DNA of 64,000 nt from Candidatus Uhrbacteria bacterium. Its GTDB lineage: Bacteria; Patescibacteria; ABY1; SG8-24; GWF2-40-263. Each line of letters starts with the position of its first letter. The stretch's first letter is position 1. Location: assembly GCA_016205975.1 (NCBI GenBank), contig JACQSK010000015.1, forward strand, positions 49,505-113,504. Direction: 5' to 3'. A program made the translations under genes and the position numbers. Below are positions 7,776 to 15,400 of this stretch, one piece after another. Under the pieces are notes generated by a model. It had not been told where the DNA came from. It saw only the letters and a program-made list of their open reading frames with translations, and searched no databases.

Positions 7776-8212
7776 ATCATCTTACACGTGTGTTCTTCGT
7801 TCTTTTGGTCCTGGTTGGCGTGTATTGGTTATGGCAGGATGCGGAGGAGCCCGTCGAAGCGCCGTCGACGGAGTTTGTTTCAGAGGGTGGCGTGATCCTG
7901 CGTGTCACTTCGCCTCTGAAAGAGGCGCTCGTGATCTCGCCTCTCATGCTCACAGGAGAAGCGCCGGGCACATGGTACTTTGAGGCGAGCTTTCCTATCG
8001 TGCTTGTGGACTGGGATGGACGCATCATTGCGCAGGGACACGCGGAAGCTCAAGCGGACTGGATGACAGAGATCCTCGTCCCGTTTGTAGCGACGCTTGA
8101 GTTTACGAAGCCCGACTACGGCACGACCGGCGCCTTGATTTTGCAGCGCGATAATCCATCGGGGCTTCCCGAGAACGATGATGCCGTGGAGGTTCCTATT
8201 CGATTTGAATAA
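7772..8212 (+). CDS. Membrane-anchored Gmad2-type immunoglobulin-like protein
   Basis: A 146-residue protein with an N-terminal hydrophobic segment (residues about 5-22), probably a signal anchor. The remainder matches the Gmad2 Ig-like domain (first described in spore-germination proteins): SPLKEALVISPLMLTGEAPGTW, then FPIVLVDWDGRIIAQG and the ending VEVPIRF. Likely extracytoplasmic. In CPR genomes such domains occur as short envelope proteins of unknown role. Its start overlaps the ruvX stop. Confidence 0.75.
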   Translation: MNHLTRVFFVLLVLVGVYWLWQDAEEPVEAPSTEFVSEGGVILRVTSPLKEALVISPLMLTGEAPGTWYFEASFPIVLVDWDGRIIAQGHAEAQADWMTEILVPFVATLEFTKPDYGTTGALILQRDNPSGLPENDDAVEVPIRFE

Positions 8213-8215
8213 CCT

Positions 8216-8872
8216 ATGCGTATCTCTCCCTTAGCCGCGTTTGCCCTCCTGCCCCTCTTGGGTGCTGGATGTGTCTCGTCCATTGCCACCCATCCCATGC
8301 CCGATGAGTTTTGGGGTTCTGGTTCCTGGAGGTTCGATTCTCAAGAAGAGCGTTTGCACGATGGCGCAAGCGGCGTGGCGCTCGTGGTCCTGAAGTTCAC
8401 ACGCATCACGGGCGACCAGTACGAGATTTTCGGCGACGTGACTTACGTTGAGGACGAAATGCGCTGCGACGAAGCGCAGCCTTCCGGCCGTATCTGTCCC
8501 CTGAACACCTGCAGCTATGTGAATGCGGACCCCGGCACCATCGCCGGCACAGCCGAGGTGACAAATGGCGTGCTGACGCTCAAGCCGGTCTGGAACGGCG
8601 ACGATCTGCCGATGGAGCGCGTGCGTTTCTCCTGTAGAACGGACGGCGACATGGAGCACGACACCGCGGCGGTACGTTCGACCATGGATGTCTATGGTGC
8701 GGGGTTTGTGGACACCGTCTGGACGATGGACGTGGACGGCATCACATTCATCGACGATTTGCCAGGCGGCGAGGTGACGGACACGAAGACCGCGTCCAAG
8801 AGTTTTGAGACGGAAGTCGGGCTGGTCAAAGCGGAGGGGTTGTTTGCCTTGTATCGGAATGAACCGGAGTAG
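8216..8872 (+). CDS. Putative lipoprotein, function unknown
   Basis: A 218-residue protein with a lipoprotein signal: short basic start, hydrophobic run and the lipobox LGAGC at residues 15-19, so Cys19 would be lipidated. The mature part contains four or more cysteines (CDEAQPSGRICPLNTC and a later CRT) that could form disulfides. I recognise no domain. It follows the Gmad2 gene by three bases, so the two are likely co-expressed envelope proteins. Confidence 0.7.
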   Translation: MRISPLAAFALLPLLGAGCVSSIATHPMPDEFWGSGSWRFDSQEERLHDGASGVALVVLKFTRITGDQYEIFGDVTYVEDEMRCDEAQPSGRICPLNTCSYVNADPGTIAGTAEVTNGVLTLKPVWNGDDLPMERVRFSCRTDGDMEHDTAAVRSTMDVYGAGFVDTVWTMDVDGITFIDDLPGGEVTDTKTASKSFETEVGLVKAEGLFALYRNEPE

Positions 8873-8893
8873 AGAACGCTGGGTTTTGTCCCC

Positions 8894-8920
8894 TTGACTT
8901 GCGTTTTTTAGGTGTATACT
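8894..8920 (+). promoter_or_regulatory. Promoter upstream of doxX-like gene
   Basis: TTGACT at 8894-8899 and TATACT at 8915-8920, with a 15-base spacer, which is short. Transcription would start near 8927, leaving a leader of about 65 bases that is AT-rich and shows no clear secondary structure. This leader is longer than most in the window. Confidence 0.5.
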
Positions 8921-8992
8921 TAGGACACTGGAGTCATAATTCATCTCATTAAATAACGTACGGTAAAGTCTAACCTATCTTAGTCTCATCCT

Positions 8993-9358
8993 ATGCAGAC
9001 ACTCTTTCTCATCGGCCAGGTCGTGCTTGGCGTCTACTTCATCCAAGCCGGCCTTACACATCTCACCAAGCTCGACATGCTGAGCGGCTACGCAGCATCG
9101 AAAAACGTGCCAGCGCCCAAGCTCGCCGTGGGCGTGACAGGGCTCATGCTGCTGTTGGGCGGCGTGGGCGTGCTGTTCCAGTATCAACTCGTCTGGGCCT
9201 ACGGATTTCTCGTCGCGTTTCTCGTCCTGGCCGCCTTTACTATGCATCGGTACTGGGCTGACCAAGACCCGAACATGAAAATGTCGAACCGCGTGAATTT
9301 CCAAAAAAATCTGGCTCTCGCCGCCGCGCTTATCATGCTACTCGCACTGCAAGCATAG
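8993..9358 (+). CDS. DoxX family membrane protein
   Basis: A 121-residue protein with four predicted membrane helices (about residues 4-22, 47-65, 67-85 and 103-120). The DoxX signature is the N-terminal IGQVVLGVYFIQAGLTHLTKL and the short charged loop before the last helix. Family members are implicated in redox or oxidative-stress membrane functions, but the activity here is unknown. A second, divergent DoxX-like gene lies at 16441-16809. Confidence 0.75.
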   Translation: MQTLFLIGQVVLGVYFIQAGLTHLTKLDMLSGYAASKNVPAPKLAVGVTGLMLLLGGVGVLFQYQLVWAYGFLVAFLVLAAFTMHRYWADQDPNMKMSNRVNFQKNLALAAALIMLLALQA

Positions 9359-9394
9359 AACAGGAGTATGAACACGCCGTAAAGGAATTGTCTC

Positions 9395-9949
9395 GTGATA
9401 CATGGCTGTCCTGAGAGCGCAGAGTCTCGCATGGATTTAAGTGAGCGGACGTACACGAAGCACTGGATCCCCTGGATCCGACGCGAGTTGAACGCGCGAG
9501 GGATTCCCACACAAGTGCCGCTTCTCCCGGAACCGTGGGCGCCGGTGTATGAGAACTTTAAGGCCGAGTTTGAGAAGTATCCCGTAAACGAGTCGACGAT
9601 CTTGATCGGTCATTCTTGTGGTGGAGCGTTCCTGGTGCGATGGCTCGGCGACACGAAACAAAAAATCGACACGCTCATCCTCGTCGCACCATGGAAGATC
9701 CCCGATCCCGACAAGGTGGGACGCGATGCCTACTACGAGTACCCCATCGACGAGACGATCAAGGAGCGCGTCGGTCGTATTGTGATGTTCATTGCCGACG
9801 ATGAAGAAGAGGACGGGAAGAAAAGCGTCGAGATTTTTCACAACGCCCTGGGCGGTAAGCTCATCGAACTCCACGGTCGCGGCCACTTCACCATGGACTC
9901 CATGAGGACGGATGCGTTTCCGGAGTTGCTGGATGAGGTTCTTGCATAA
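9395..9949 (+). CDS. RBBP9/YdeN-like alpha/beta hydrolase, with an in-frame stop near its N-terminus
   Basis: A serine-hydrolase fold of 184 residues from the GTG at 9395. The nucleophile elbow is GHSCGG (Ser74) and the catalytic His lies in HGRGHFTM. The same frame continues upstream to an ATG at 9368 preceded by AGGAG, reading MNTP-stop-RNCLV-IHGC, with TAA at 9380-9382. The GTG start would remove most of the first beta strand, so this may be a recent nonsense mutation or a sequencing error. Substrate unknown. Confidence 0.7.
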   Translation: MIHGCPESAESRMDLSERTYTKHWIPWIRRELNARGIPTQVPLLPEPWAPVYENFKAEFEKYPVNESTILIGHSCGGAFLVRWLGDTKQKIDTLILVAPWKIPDPDKVGRDAYYEYPIDETIKERVGRIVMFIADDEEEDGKKSVEIFHNALGGKLIELHGRGHFTMDSMRTDAFPELLDEVLA

Positions 9950-10012
9950 TCGTGAAAATTGATGATTTAACAGACTTTTTCACGATTATGGTTGACATAA
10001 ACGTGAAAATTG
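9945..10012. promoter_or_regulatory. Inverted and direct repeats forming a candidate operator of fic
   Basis: A perfect 14-base inverted repeat (arms 9945-9958 and 9977-9990, CATAATCGTGAAAA and its complement) precedes the fic promoter. A third copy of its core, CGTGAAAATT at 10002-10011, lies in the spacer between -35 and -10. Protein binding there should block RNA polymerase. The hairpin has no T tail, so it is not a good terminator for the upstream hydrolase gene. Confidence 0.6.
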
Positions 10013-10021
10013 GCGTATAAT
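9992..10021 (+). promoter_or_regulatory. Consensus sigma-70-type promoter of fic
   Basis: TTGACA at 9992-9997 and TATAAT at 10016-10021 with an 18-base spacer, the best consensus promoter in the window. The ATG at 10037 is 15 bases beyond the -10 box. This argues against the upstream TTG start at 10010, which would lie inside the promoter. Confidence 0.75.
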
Positions 10022-10036
10022 GTGGAAACTAACGAT

Positions 10037-10918
10037 ATGGCACGCATTCCACAGACATTCTCCGTCATCCAGTCGCTTCGCGATCGCTATTACCAAGCCC
10101 TCCCCGGTAAGGAGGCTTTAGTTAAGCTTATTACCGAGGCAGAGATTCCTGAGCAGGTTTATAACTCCAACGCCATTGAGAACAGCACGTTGACCCTTCA
10201 GGAGACAGAAAAAATTCTTCTTCAGATGGATCTTGATCGTTTTGTCAGTGAGCGAGAAATTTTTGAAGCCAAGAATCTTGCGCGTGTCGCGCAGTACATA
10301 GAAGCCAAGGCAAAAGAGGCCGAGATTTCGCTTCCCCTGATGCTCCTGCTTCACAAGATGCTCATTGCCAATATTCGCGATGAGATCGCCGGTCGTTTTA
10401 GAAAGGACGATGAGTGGGTGCGTGTAGGTACGCATTTAGGTGCGGACCCCAAACAGGTCGAGTCATTACTCACCGACATGCTCACGCAATACCACGCAAG
10501 CGCGAGCGAACATATTGTAAAGCGTATTGCACGCCTGCATCTGACCTTCGAGAATATCCATCCATTTTGTGATGGGAATGGACGTATTGGCCGCGTGCTG
10601 AATAATTACGCGCTTATCCGTGAAGGCTATGTCCCGATCAACATCGCGTTCATCAACCGTTCCAGATATTACGACGCGTTCAGAGAGTTTGAGACAACAA
10701 ACAAGACAGCCATTATGGAGGAGCTGGTCGGACGAGCACTGACCATGAGTTATCATAAGCGCCTCGCGTACCTGGAAGGCAAACGCATTGTCCCATTGAT
10801 CCAATACGCGAAGGAGCGCAAGGAGTCGCACTCGAACCTCATTAACAAAGCCCATCGACAAACCATTTCTGCATTCATGGAAAAAGGAGAATGGAAAATC
10901 GCCTATGACCGACTTTGA
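10037..10918 (+). CDS. Fic family protein (probable AMPylase), class II autoinhibited
   Basis: A 293-residue Fic-domain protein, expected to transfer AMP from ATP to target side chains. The catalytic loop HPFCDGNGRIGR (residues 175-186) is intact, including the His. The N-terminal helix carries SNAIEN (residues 44-49), matching the (S/T)xxxE(G/N) inhibitory motif, as in class II Fic proteins. The C-terminus ends at FMEKGEWKIAYDRL, earlier than many relatives that have a winged-helix tail, and overlaps the next gene by 14 bases. Base composition is lower in GC than the flanking core genes. Confidence 0.85.
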   Translation: MARIPQTFSVIQSLRDRYYQALPGKEALVKLITEAEIPEQVYNSNAIENSTLTLQETEKILLQMDLDRFVSEREIFEAKNLARVAQYIEAKAKEAEISLPLMLLLHKMLIANIRDEIAGRFRKDDEWVRVGTHLGADPKQVESLLTDMLTQYHASASEHIVKRIARLHLTFENIHPFCDGNGRIGRVLNNYALIREGYVPINIAFINRSRYYDAFREFETTNKTAIMEELVGRALTMSYHKRLAYLEGKRIVPLIQYAKERKESHSNLINKAHRQTISAFMEKGEWKIAYDRL

Positions 10919-11255
10919 ACAACTCACACAAGCGATCCAGCAGTTTATTGAGGAGCGCGACTGGAAACAGTTTCACAAGCCCAAAGACTGCGCGATCTCG
11001 CTCACGCTTGAAGCCGCAGAAGTGGCCGAGCTCTTCCAATGGAAAACCGACGAGCAGATGGAGGCGATGAAGACCGGCGACAAACAAGAGGAACTCGCCG
11101 ACGAATTCTCCGACGTCCTCTTCTGGGTCCTCGCCATGGCGCACGACTTCAACATCGACATCAAATCCGCCTTCCTGCGCAAGCTCGAGAAGTCTGCGGC
11201 GAAGTATCCGGTTGAGAAGGCGAAGGGGAATAATAAGAAGTATACGGAGTACTAG
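10905..11255 (+). CDS. MazG-like nucleotide pyrophosphohydrolase (dCTPase/RS21-C6 type)
   Basis: A 116-residue all-alpha NTP pyrophosphatase, expected to hydrolyse (deoxy)nucleoside triphosphates to the monophosphate for pool cleaning. The metal-binding pattern is present as EAAEVAELFQW (about residues 33-43) and EELADEFSDVLFW (about residues 60-72). Its start overlaps the end of fic, suggesting co-transcription from the fic promoter. A start at 10905 fits the family N-terminus. Confidence 0.85.
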   Translation: MTDFEQLTQAIQQFIEERDWKQFHKPKDCAISLTLEAAEVAELFQWKTDEQMEAMKTGDKQEELADEFSDVLFWVLAMAHDFNIDIKSAFLRKLEKSAAKYPVEKAKGNNKKYTEY

Positions 11256-11264
11256 GTATTATGT

Positions 11265-11912
11265 TTTTGTACAAGGATTATACTGTTGCAGAGTTCCAGT
11301 TACCGGAGCAGAAGGATATATCAACTGGCTCAACGACGTGTTGCACATCAAGCAGACAGCCAACTTTGACGGATGGGATAAGGGAGCATTTGATTTCAAG
11401 ATTTTCAATGATCCTAACAAATTACGAGAGGCCATAAAAAAGAAGCATGAGGAAGGGCAGAAGGCGCGCATCCTTGCTGGTTACGCATGGAACCGGACAA
11501 GTGCCAAAGATGGAAATGCAGACGCTCAAGCAACGGACGTCGAGATTGCCGAGTACGATTTTCGGATGCCATGGAATTCGCGACGTGTTGGAACTACCTG
11601 GGCCATCGACCCATCAGGTGTCGATCAGGTCGGTTGCATCCACACCTCACAGGGGCTAGAGTTCGACTACGTCGGCGTCATTGTCGGCCCCGACCTTCGT
11701 TCAATCCTGAGACAATGAAGTACTTCACGAACTGGAGCGAGTACAAAGACGCAAGCGGAAAGAAAGGCCTCAAAGACGATCCAGAAAAGATGAACCAGTT
11801 CGTGCGGAACATTTACAAGGTGCTAATGACGCGGGGAAAGAAAGTGACAGTATCATATTTGACACAGAGTTATTTGACAACCGCAAAAAAATCTTGTACG
11901 CTCTTCTTATAA
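11265..11912 (+). pseudogene. Remnant of a DUF2075 (Schlafen-3-like) helicase gene
   Basis: Only the C-terminal third of a DUF2075 protein is left. Frame 1 encodes GYINWLNDVLHIKQTANFD through WAIDP and QVGCIHTSQGLEFDYVGVI and stops at 11716-11718. The homology then continues in another frame from 11715 (MKYFTNWSEYKD to IYKVLMTRGKK). The N-terminal ATPase motifs are missing, so the gene is 5'-truncated and frameshifted. Such proteins are often in defence or mobile regions. Confidence 0.75.
11874..11902 (+). promoter_or_regulatory. Candidate promoter of recQ
   Basis: TTGACA at 11874-11879 and TACGCT at 11897-11902 with a 17-base spacer, inside the decayed 3' end of the DUF2075 remnant. The same -10 sequence, TACGCT, appears upstream of lepB. 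Start would be near 11909, giving a leader of roughly 40 bases that contains the hairpin at 11928-11950. Confidence 0.45.
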
Positions 11913-11927
11913 GCGAACGAGAAGCAC

Positions 11928-11950
11928 TCAGCCATGGGCTGAATTTTTTT
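11928..11950 (+). terminator. Hairpin plus T-run ending exactly at the recQ start codon
   Basis: TCAGCC and GGCTGA form a six-base stem with a three-base loop, followed by ATTTTTTT. The recQ ATG follows immediately. It either terminates readthrough from the upstream remnant or acts as an attenuator in the recQ leader. Confidence 0.55.
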
Positions 11951-13462
11951 ATGCTGGATCATCTTAAGACCCATTTTGGATTCGATGCGTTCCGGCCACT
12001 GCAGGAGGAAATCGTGACCACGGTTCTGGCGCGCCAGGACACGCTCGTGCTGATGCCTACAGGGGGCGGGAAGTCGATGTGTTATCAATTGCCGGCGTTG
12101 TTGTTGGATGGGGTCACGCTGGTCGTGTCTCCGCTCATCGCGCTCATGAAGGATCAGGTGGATGCGCTCAACGGGAGCGGCGTACCGGCGGCGTATCTCA
12201 ACAGCTCCCTCTGTGCGAAGGACGCCGCGGGCGTGCAAGAAGACGCGCTTGCGGGGAAGGTGAAACTTTTGTATGTGGCGCCTGAGCGGCTTGCGAGCTT
12301 CAGTTTTCGGCCGTTTTTTAAGCGTTTGAACGTGAGCCTGGTGGCGATTGACGAGGCCCATTGCATCTCACAATGGGGGCATGACTTCAGGCCAGAGTAT
12401 GGCAACCTGCGCGACGTGCGCGCCCTGTTTCCAGAGGTGCCTCTCATCGCCCTGACCGCCACAGCCACGCCGCAGGTGCGGGAGGATATCGTAGCCTCGC
12501 TTGGGTTGCGCGACGTGAAGACGTTTGTCTCCAGCTTCAACCGTCCCAATCTCCACTATCGCGTGCAGCCAAAGTACAACACCTTTGCCGCGCTGTCCGT
12601 CCTCCTTGCACAGCACAAGCACCAATCCGTTATCATCTACTGCTTCTCACGCAAGGACACGGAAGAGCTTGCATGGGATCTTTCCCGCGCCGGATTTACG
12701 GCGCTCCCGTATCACGCGGGCCTGCCGCGAGAGGTGCGCGCGCACACGCAAGAGCAATTCATCCGCGATGAGGTGAAAATTATTGTGGCGACCATTGCCT
12801 TTGGGATGGGGATCGACAAGCCGGATGTGCGTCTGGTGGTGCACATGGACTTGCCAAAGGCTATGGAGTCGTACTATCAGGAGACCGGCCGCGCTGGCCG
12901 TGACGGGTTGCAGAGTGACTGCGTGTTGTTTTATTCGGTGGCGGATCGGCGCAAGCAGGAGTACTTCATCAATCAGATTCCAGACGAACCAGAACGCGCG
13001 CGGGCGCGGCACAAGCTCAGGCAGATGCTGGAGTATTGTGAGGGCTCGTCCTGCCGCCGGCGTTTTGTACTTGGGTATTTTGGAGAGGCATACGCGCAAC
13101 CCTCCTGTGACGCGTGCGACAACTGCGTGAAACCCACGGACAGTCAACCTCGCGATGTCACCATGACGCAAAAAATCTTGAGTGCCGTTCTGCGCACAGG
13201 CGAACGATTCGGCATGGGATACATTTGTGACGTGTTGCGCGGCTCCCGCAAAAAGCGCGTGCTTGAAAATAAACACGACCGCCTTTCCGTCCACGGTCTG
13301 TTGCGCAGCGTCCCCGAAGCAGACCTGCGCGGTCACATCTCCTCCCTTGTGCGCACCGGCGAACTGGAGAAAGTCGCGGGCGAGTATCCGACGCTGCGCG
13401 TGAGCAAGGCTGGGAGGGAGTCGTTGAAGCAGGCCGTTCCTCCGGAGACTCCATCGGTGTGA
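11951..13462 (+). CDS. recQ: ATP-dependent DNA helicase RecQ
   Basis: A 503-residue 3'-5' DNA helicase for recombination and repair. Walker A is PTGGGKS (residues 36-42), motif II DEAH with ISQWGHDFR (from 134), and motif VI QETGRAGRDG. A four-cysteine zinc site follows (C near 363, CRRR, then CDACDNC), and then an RQC winged helix. No HRDC domain is present, so it is shorter than E. coli RecQ. I start at 11951 (MLDHLKTHFGF), where homology begins. The upstream ORF extension to 11894 lies in the promoter. Confidence 0.93.
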   Translation: MLDHLKTHFGFDAFRPLQEEIVTTVLARQDTLVLMPTGGGKSMCYQLPALLLDGVTLVVSPLIALMKDQVDALNGSGVPAAYLNSSLCAKDAAGVQEDALAGKVKLLYVAPERLASFSFRPFFKRLNVSLVAIDEAHCISQWGHDFRPEYGNLRDVRALFPEVPLIALTATATPQVREDIVASLGLRDVKTFVSSFNRPNLHYRVQPKYNTFAALSVLLAQHKHQSVIIYCFSRKDTEELAWDLSRAGFTALPYHAGLPREVRAHTQEQFIRDEVKIIVATIAFGMGIDKPDVRLVVHMDLPKAMESYYQETGRAGRDGLQSDCVLFYSVADRRKQEYFINQIPDEPERARARHKLRQMLEYCEGSSCRRRFVLGYFGEAYAQPSCDACDNCVKPTDSQPRDVTMTQKILSAVLRTGERFGMGYICDVLRGSRKKRVLENKHDRLSVHGLLRSVPEADLRGHISSLVRTGELEKVAGEYPTLRVSKAGRESLKQAVPPETPSV

Positions 13463-13474
13463 AGACGAGAGGAT

Positions 13475-13786
13475 ATGGAAATCCGTTTCTTTCATACAGA
13501 GATCGAACAGTTTATCGCCACACTCGAAAAGTCAACGATTGCAAAAGTCTTGCGGACGTTCGATTTGTTGGAGACGTTTGGATACCGACTCGGCATGCCT
13601 CATTCTAAAAAGATTGACACGAGTCTTTTTGAGTTGCGGATTCGTGGTGTCCAAGAGGTTCGATTTTTGTATACGTTTCGAAAAGGAGAGATCGTGATCG
13701 TCTTGCATGGTTTTGTGAAAAAATCTCAAAAACTTGCACTGAAGGAGAGAAAGCTCGCACAACAGAGGAAAATTTCGTTGACCTAG
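13475..13786 (+). CDS. HigB/RelE-type toxin (phage Gp49-like)
   Basis: A 103-residue basic protein of the Gp49-like branch of the RelE superfamily, expected to cleave mRNA on the ribosome. Recognised by SLFELRIRGVQEVRFLYTF, then EIVIVLHGFVKKSQKLALKE. It is followed by an XRE antitoxin gene, the toxin-first order typical of HigBA. It starts 12 bases after recQ. Confidence 0.85.
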   Translation: MEIRFFHTEIEQFIATLEKSTIAKVLRTFDLLETFGYRLGMPHSKKIDTSLFELRIRGVQEVRFLYTFRKGEIVIVLHGFVKKSQKLALKERKLAQQRKISLT

Positions 13787-13811
13787 TATAACAGATGTGT
13801 TATATTTTTTT
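13787..13811. promoter_or_regulatory. Palindrome plus T-run between toxin and antitoxin
   Basis: TATAACA-gatg-TGTTATA is a perfect palindrome followed by eight Ts, in the 28-base gap between toxin and antitoxin. It could be an HTH operator or a weak terminator reducing antitoxin-distal transcription. TATA in the arm may also serve as a -10 for the antitoxin gene. Confidence 0.4.
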
Positions 13812-13814
13812 TGT

Positions 13815-14087
13815 ATGAAATCTTACCGCGTCCTCAGAGAGAGCTTTTTGGCTGATAGGGAAGTACGAAAAGCCTACGACGAACTTGGTCCGGAGTTTGT
13901 CATTATTGAGAAACTTATCCAAAGACGATTGCACAGAGGCGTGACACAAGGACAGCTGGCTGAGATGATCGGAACAAAGCAGGCGGCCATTTCTCGTTTC
14001 GAGTCTGGAAAATATAATCCCACGGTTGGTTTTCTGTATAAGGTTGCCGATGCTCTTGATGTCAAATTGAAAGTGACCATTTCCTAG
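13815..14087 (+). CDS. HigA-type antitoxin, XRE family HTH
   Basis: A 90-residue protein with an XRE helix-turn-helix in the C-terminal half: GVTQGQLAEMIGTKQAAISRFESGKYNPTVG-type pattern around residues 45-75. It is expected to bind and neutralise the preceding toxin and to repress the operon. I chose the ATG at 13815 (MKSYRVLRES). The in-frame start at 13797 falls within the intergenic palindrome. Confidence 0.85.
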   Translation: MKSYRVLRESFLADREVRKAYDELGPEFVIIEKLIQRRLHRGVTQGQLAEMIGTKQAAISRFESGKYNPTVGFLYKVADALDVKLKVTIS

Positions 14088-14101
14088 CCTGCTGAATCTC
14101 T

Positions 14102-14632
14102 ATGACCTGGCGAACCCATGCCGTCGTTGGCGCCAATGCCGTTTGGATCACTGCGTTTTTTTCGTCCGTGGACGCAACCGCGTTCGGGCTCCTGGTGGCG
14201 GGCGCGTTTGCGGGTCTTTTGCCCGATATTGACGCGAGCGCGCGCGGGGCAAAAATCCACTACGTCGCAGAAGGGACGTTCGGCATGTTCAAGGGCGTGT
14301 TCCAACATCGCGGATTTTTTCACTCGCTCCTGGCCGTGGCGACCGTATTCCTCTTGAGTTTCTGGTTTCTGCGCGCTTATCACCCGTTCCTTCCTGCGAT
14401 CCTCGCGCTCGGCTACGCGAGTCATCCGATCATCGACGGCTTTAACACGGTGGGCGTGCGCTATCTGTTTCCCAAACGCGAGAGGTACAACCTCATTCCA
14501 AAATTATTCCGCACGCCCGTTCACGGCTTTGCCGATCAGCTTTTCTTTATCGCAGGGAGCTTGGGCATCGCCCTGTTTGTTCTCTCCTACGCTGTTAATT
14601 TTTCTTTCTCGTTTGGCACGATTGCTTTGTAA
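14102..14632 (+). CDS. YdjM-like membrane-bound metal-dependent hydrolase
   Basis: A 176-residue integral membrane protein of the YdjM family (PF04307-type). The conserved polar motifs are THAVVGANAV at the N-terminus, LLPDIDASA, QHRGFFHSL and SHPIIDGFN, whose His and Asp residues likely coordinate metal. About four membrane helices. The substrate is unknown for the family. A possible distant relative is encoded at 28610-29074. Confidence 0.8.
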   Translation: MTWRTHAVVGANAVWITAFFSSVDATAFGLLVAGAFAGLLPDIDASARGAKIHYVAEGTFGMFKGVFQHRGFFHSLLAVATVFLLSFWFLRAYHPFLPAILALGYASHPIIDGFNTVGVRYLFPKRERYNLIPKLFRTPVHGFADQLFFIAGSLGIALFVLSYAVNFSFSFGTIAL

Positions 14633-14640
14633 CCACAGCT

Positions 14641-15357
14641 ATGACGCTTTTTCTCCTGGCTCTCTTGGCCCTCCTGGCCTCTATGATCGGGACCGTCACG
14701 GGATTTGGCGTCTCGATGGTTATGGTTCCTGTGCTCCTTCTTTTTTTTCCTCTCCCGACCACGCTGCTGCTTGTGGGAGTCATCCACTGGTTTGAGGACG
14801 TCTGGAAACTGGTGTTGTTCCGCGAGGGCGTGCGATGGAAGTTGCTACTGCTGTTTAGCGTTCCCGGTAGCGTGTTTACCCTTTTGGGTGCGCGCATCGT
14901 TCTGGCTTCCTCTGGCGAGCAGATGCTCCCATGGCTTGCCTGGTTTCTTATCGCCTACGTCTTCTTTCTGTTCCTCCATCCGTCCTTCAAGATCCGTCCG
15001 CGCCCTGCCGTGGCCGCCGTCGGTGGAGCGCTTTCGGGATTTGCAGCCGGCCTCTTGGGTATCGGCGGCGCGATTCGCGGCGCGTTCTTGAGCGCGTTTG
15101 ATTTACCCAAGGCCGTCTATTTGGCGACGGGAGGCGCGGTCGGACTCATCGTCGACTCGGTGCGGCTGGGTGCCTATGTGCAAGGAGGCTTTGTGCTCCC
15201 CTCGACGCTCCTGTTTGGCTTGGGGCTTTTTATTCCTGCCTCATTCTTGGGCGCGTTCTTGGGGAGGCGTCTGGTGGCTCGGATCCCGCAAAAACAATTC
15301 CGCACCGTCGTGGCCGTATTCCTGCTCGCCGTCGCCGTGCGGTTGCTGTTGGTTTGA
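14641..15357 (+). CDS. TSUP-family transporter (TauE/SafE)
   Basis: A 238-residue membrane protein with seven to eight helices, probably exporting small organic or sulfur-containing anions. The two-fold repeat of the family is visible as ASMIGTVTGFGVSMVMVP at the N-terminus and SGFAAGLLGIGGAIRGAF in the middle. The C-terminal half ends FIPASFLGAFLGRRLVARIP. Starts eight bases after the YdjM-like gene. Confidence 0.85.
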   Translation: MTLFLLALLALLASMIGTVTGFGVSMVMVPVLLLFFPLPTTLLLVGVIHWFEDVWKLVLFREGVRWKLLLLFSVPGSVFTLLGARIVLASSGEQMLPWLAWFLIAYVFFLFLHPSFKIRPRPAVAAVGGALSGFAAGLLGIGGAIRGAFLSAFDLPKAVYLATGGAVGLIVDSVRLGAYVQGGFVLPSTLLFGLGLFIPASFLGAFLGRRLVARIPQKQFRTVVAVFLLAVAVRLLLV

Positions 15358-15400
15358 CAGCCCATGGACCGCAACGCATCGACTTTTCTAGAGATCTCTT

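Noticed and set aside
9368..9397. Possible stop-codon reassignment explaining the TAA in the hydrolase
   Set aside because: TAA ends many clear genes in the window, and TGA is also used as a normal stop with no internal TGA in conserved proteins. Neither TAA recoding nor the UGA-Gly code of some CPR lineages is supported.
9945..9990. Inverted repeat as a terminator for the hydrolase gene
   Set aside because: The arms are AT-rich with an 18-base loop and no T-run follows. The third copy of the core within the fic promoter fits an operator better.
10010..10012. TTG at 10010 as the fic start
   Set aside because: It lies between the -35 and -10 boxes of a consensus promoter. The ATG at 10037 fits the protein family.
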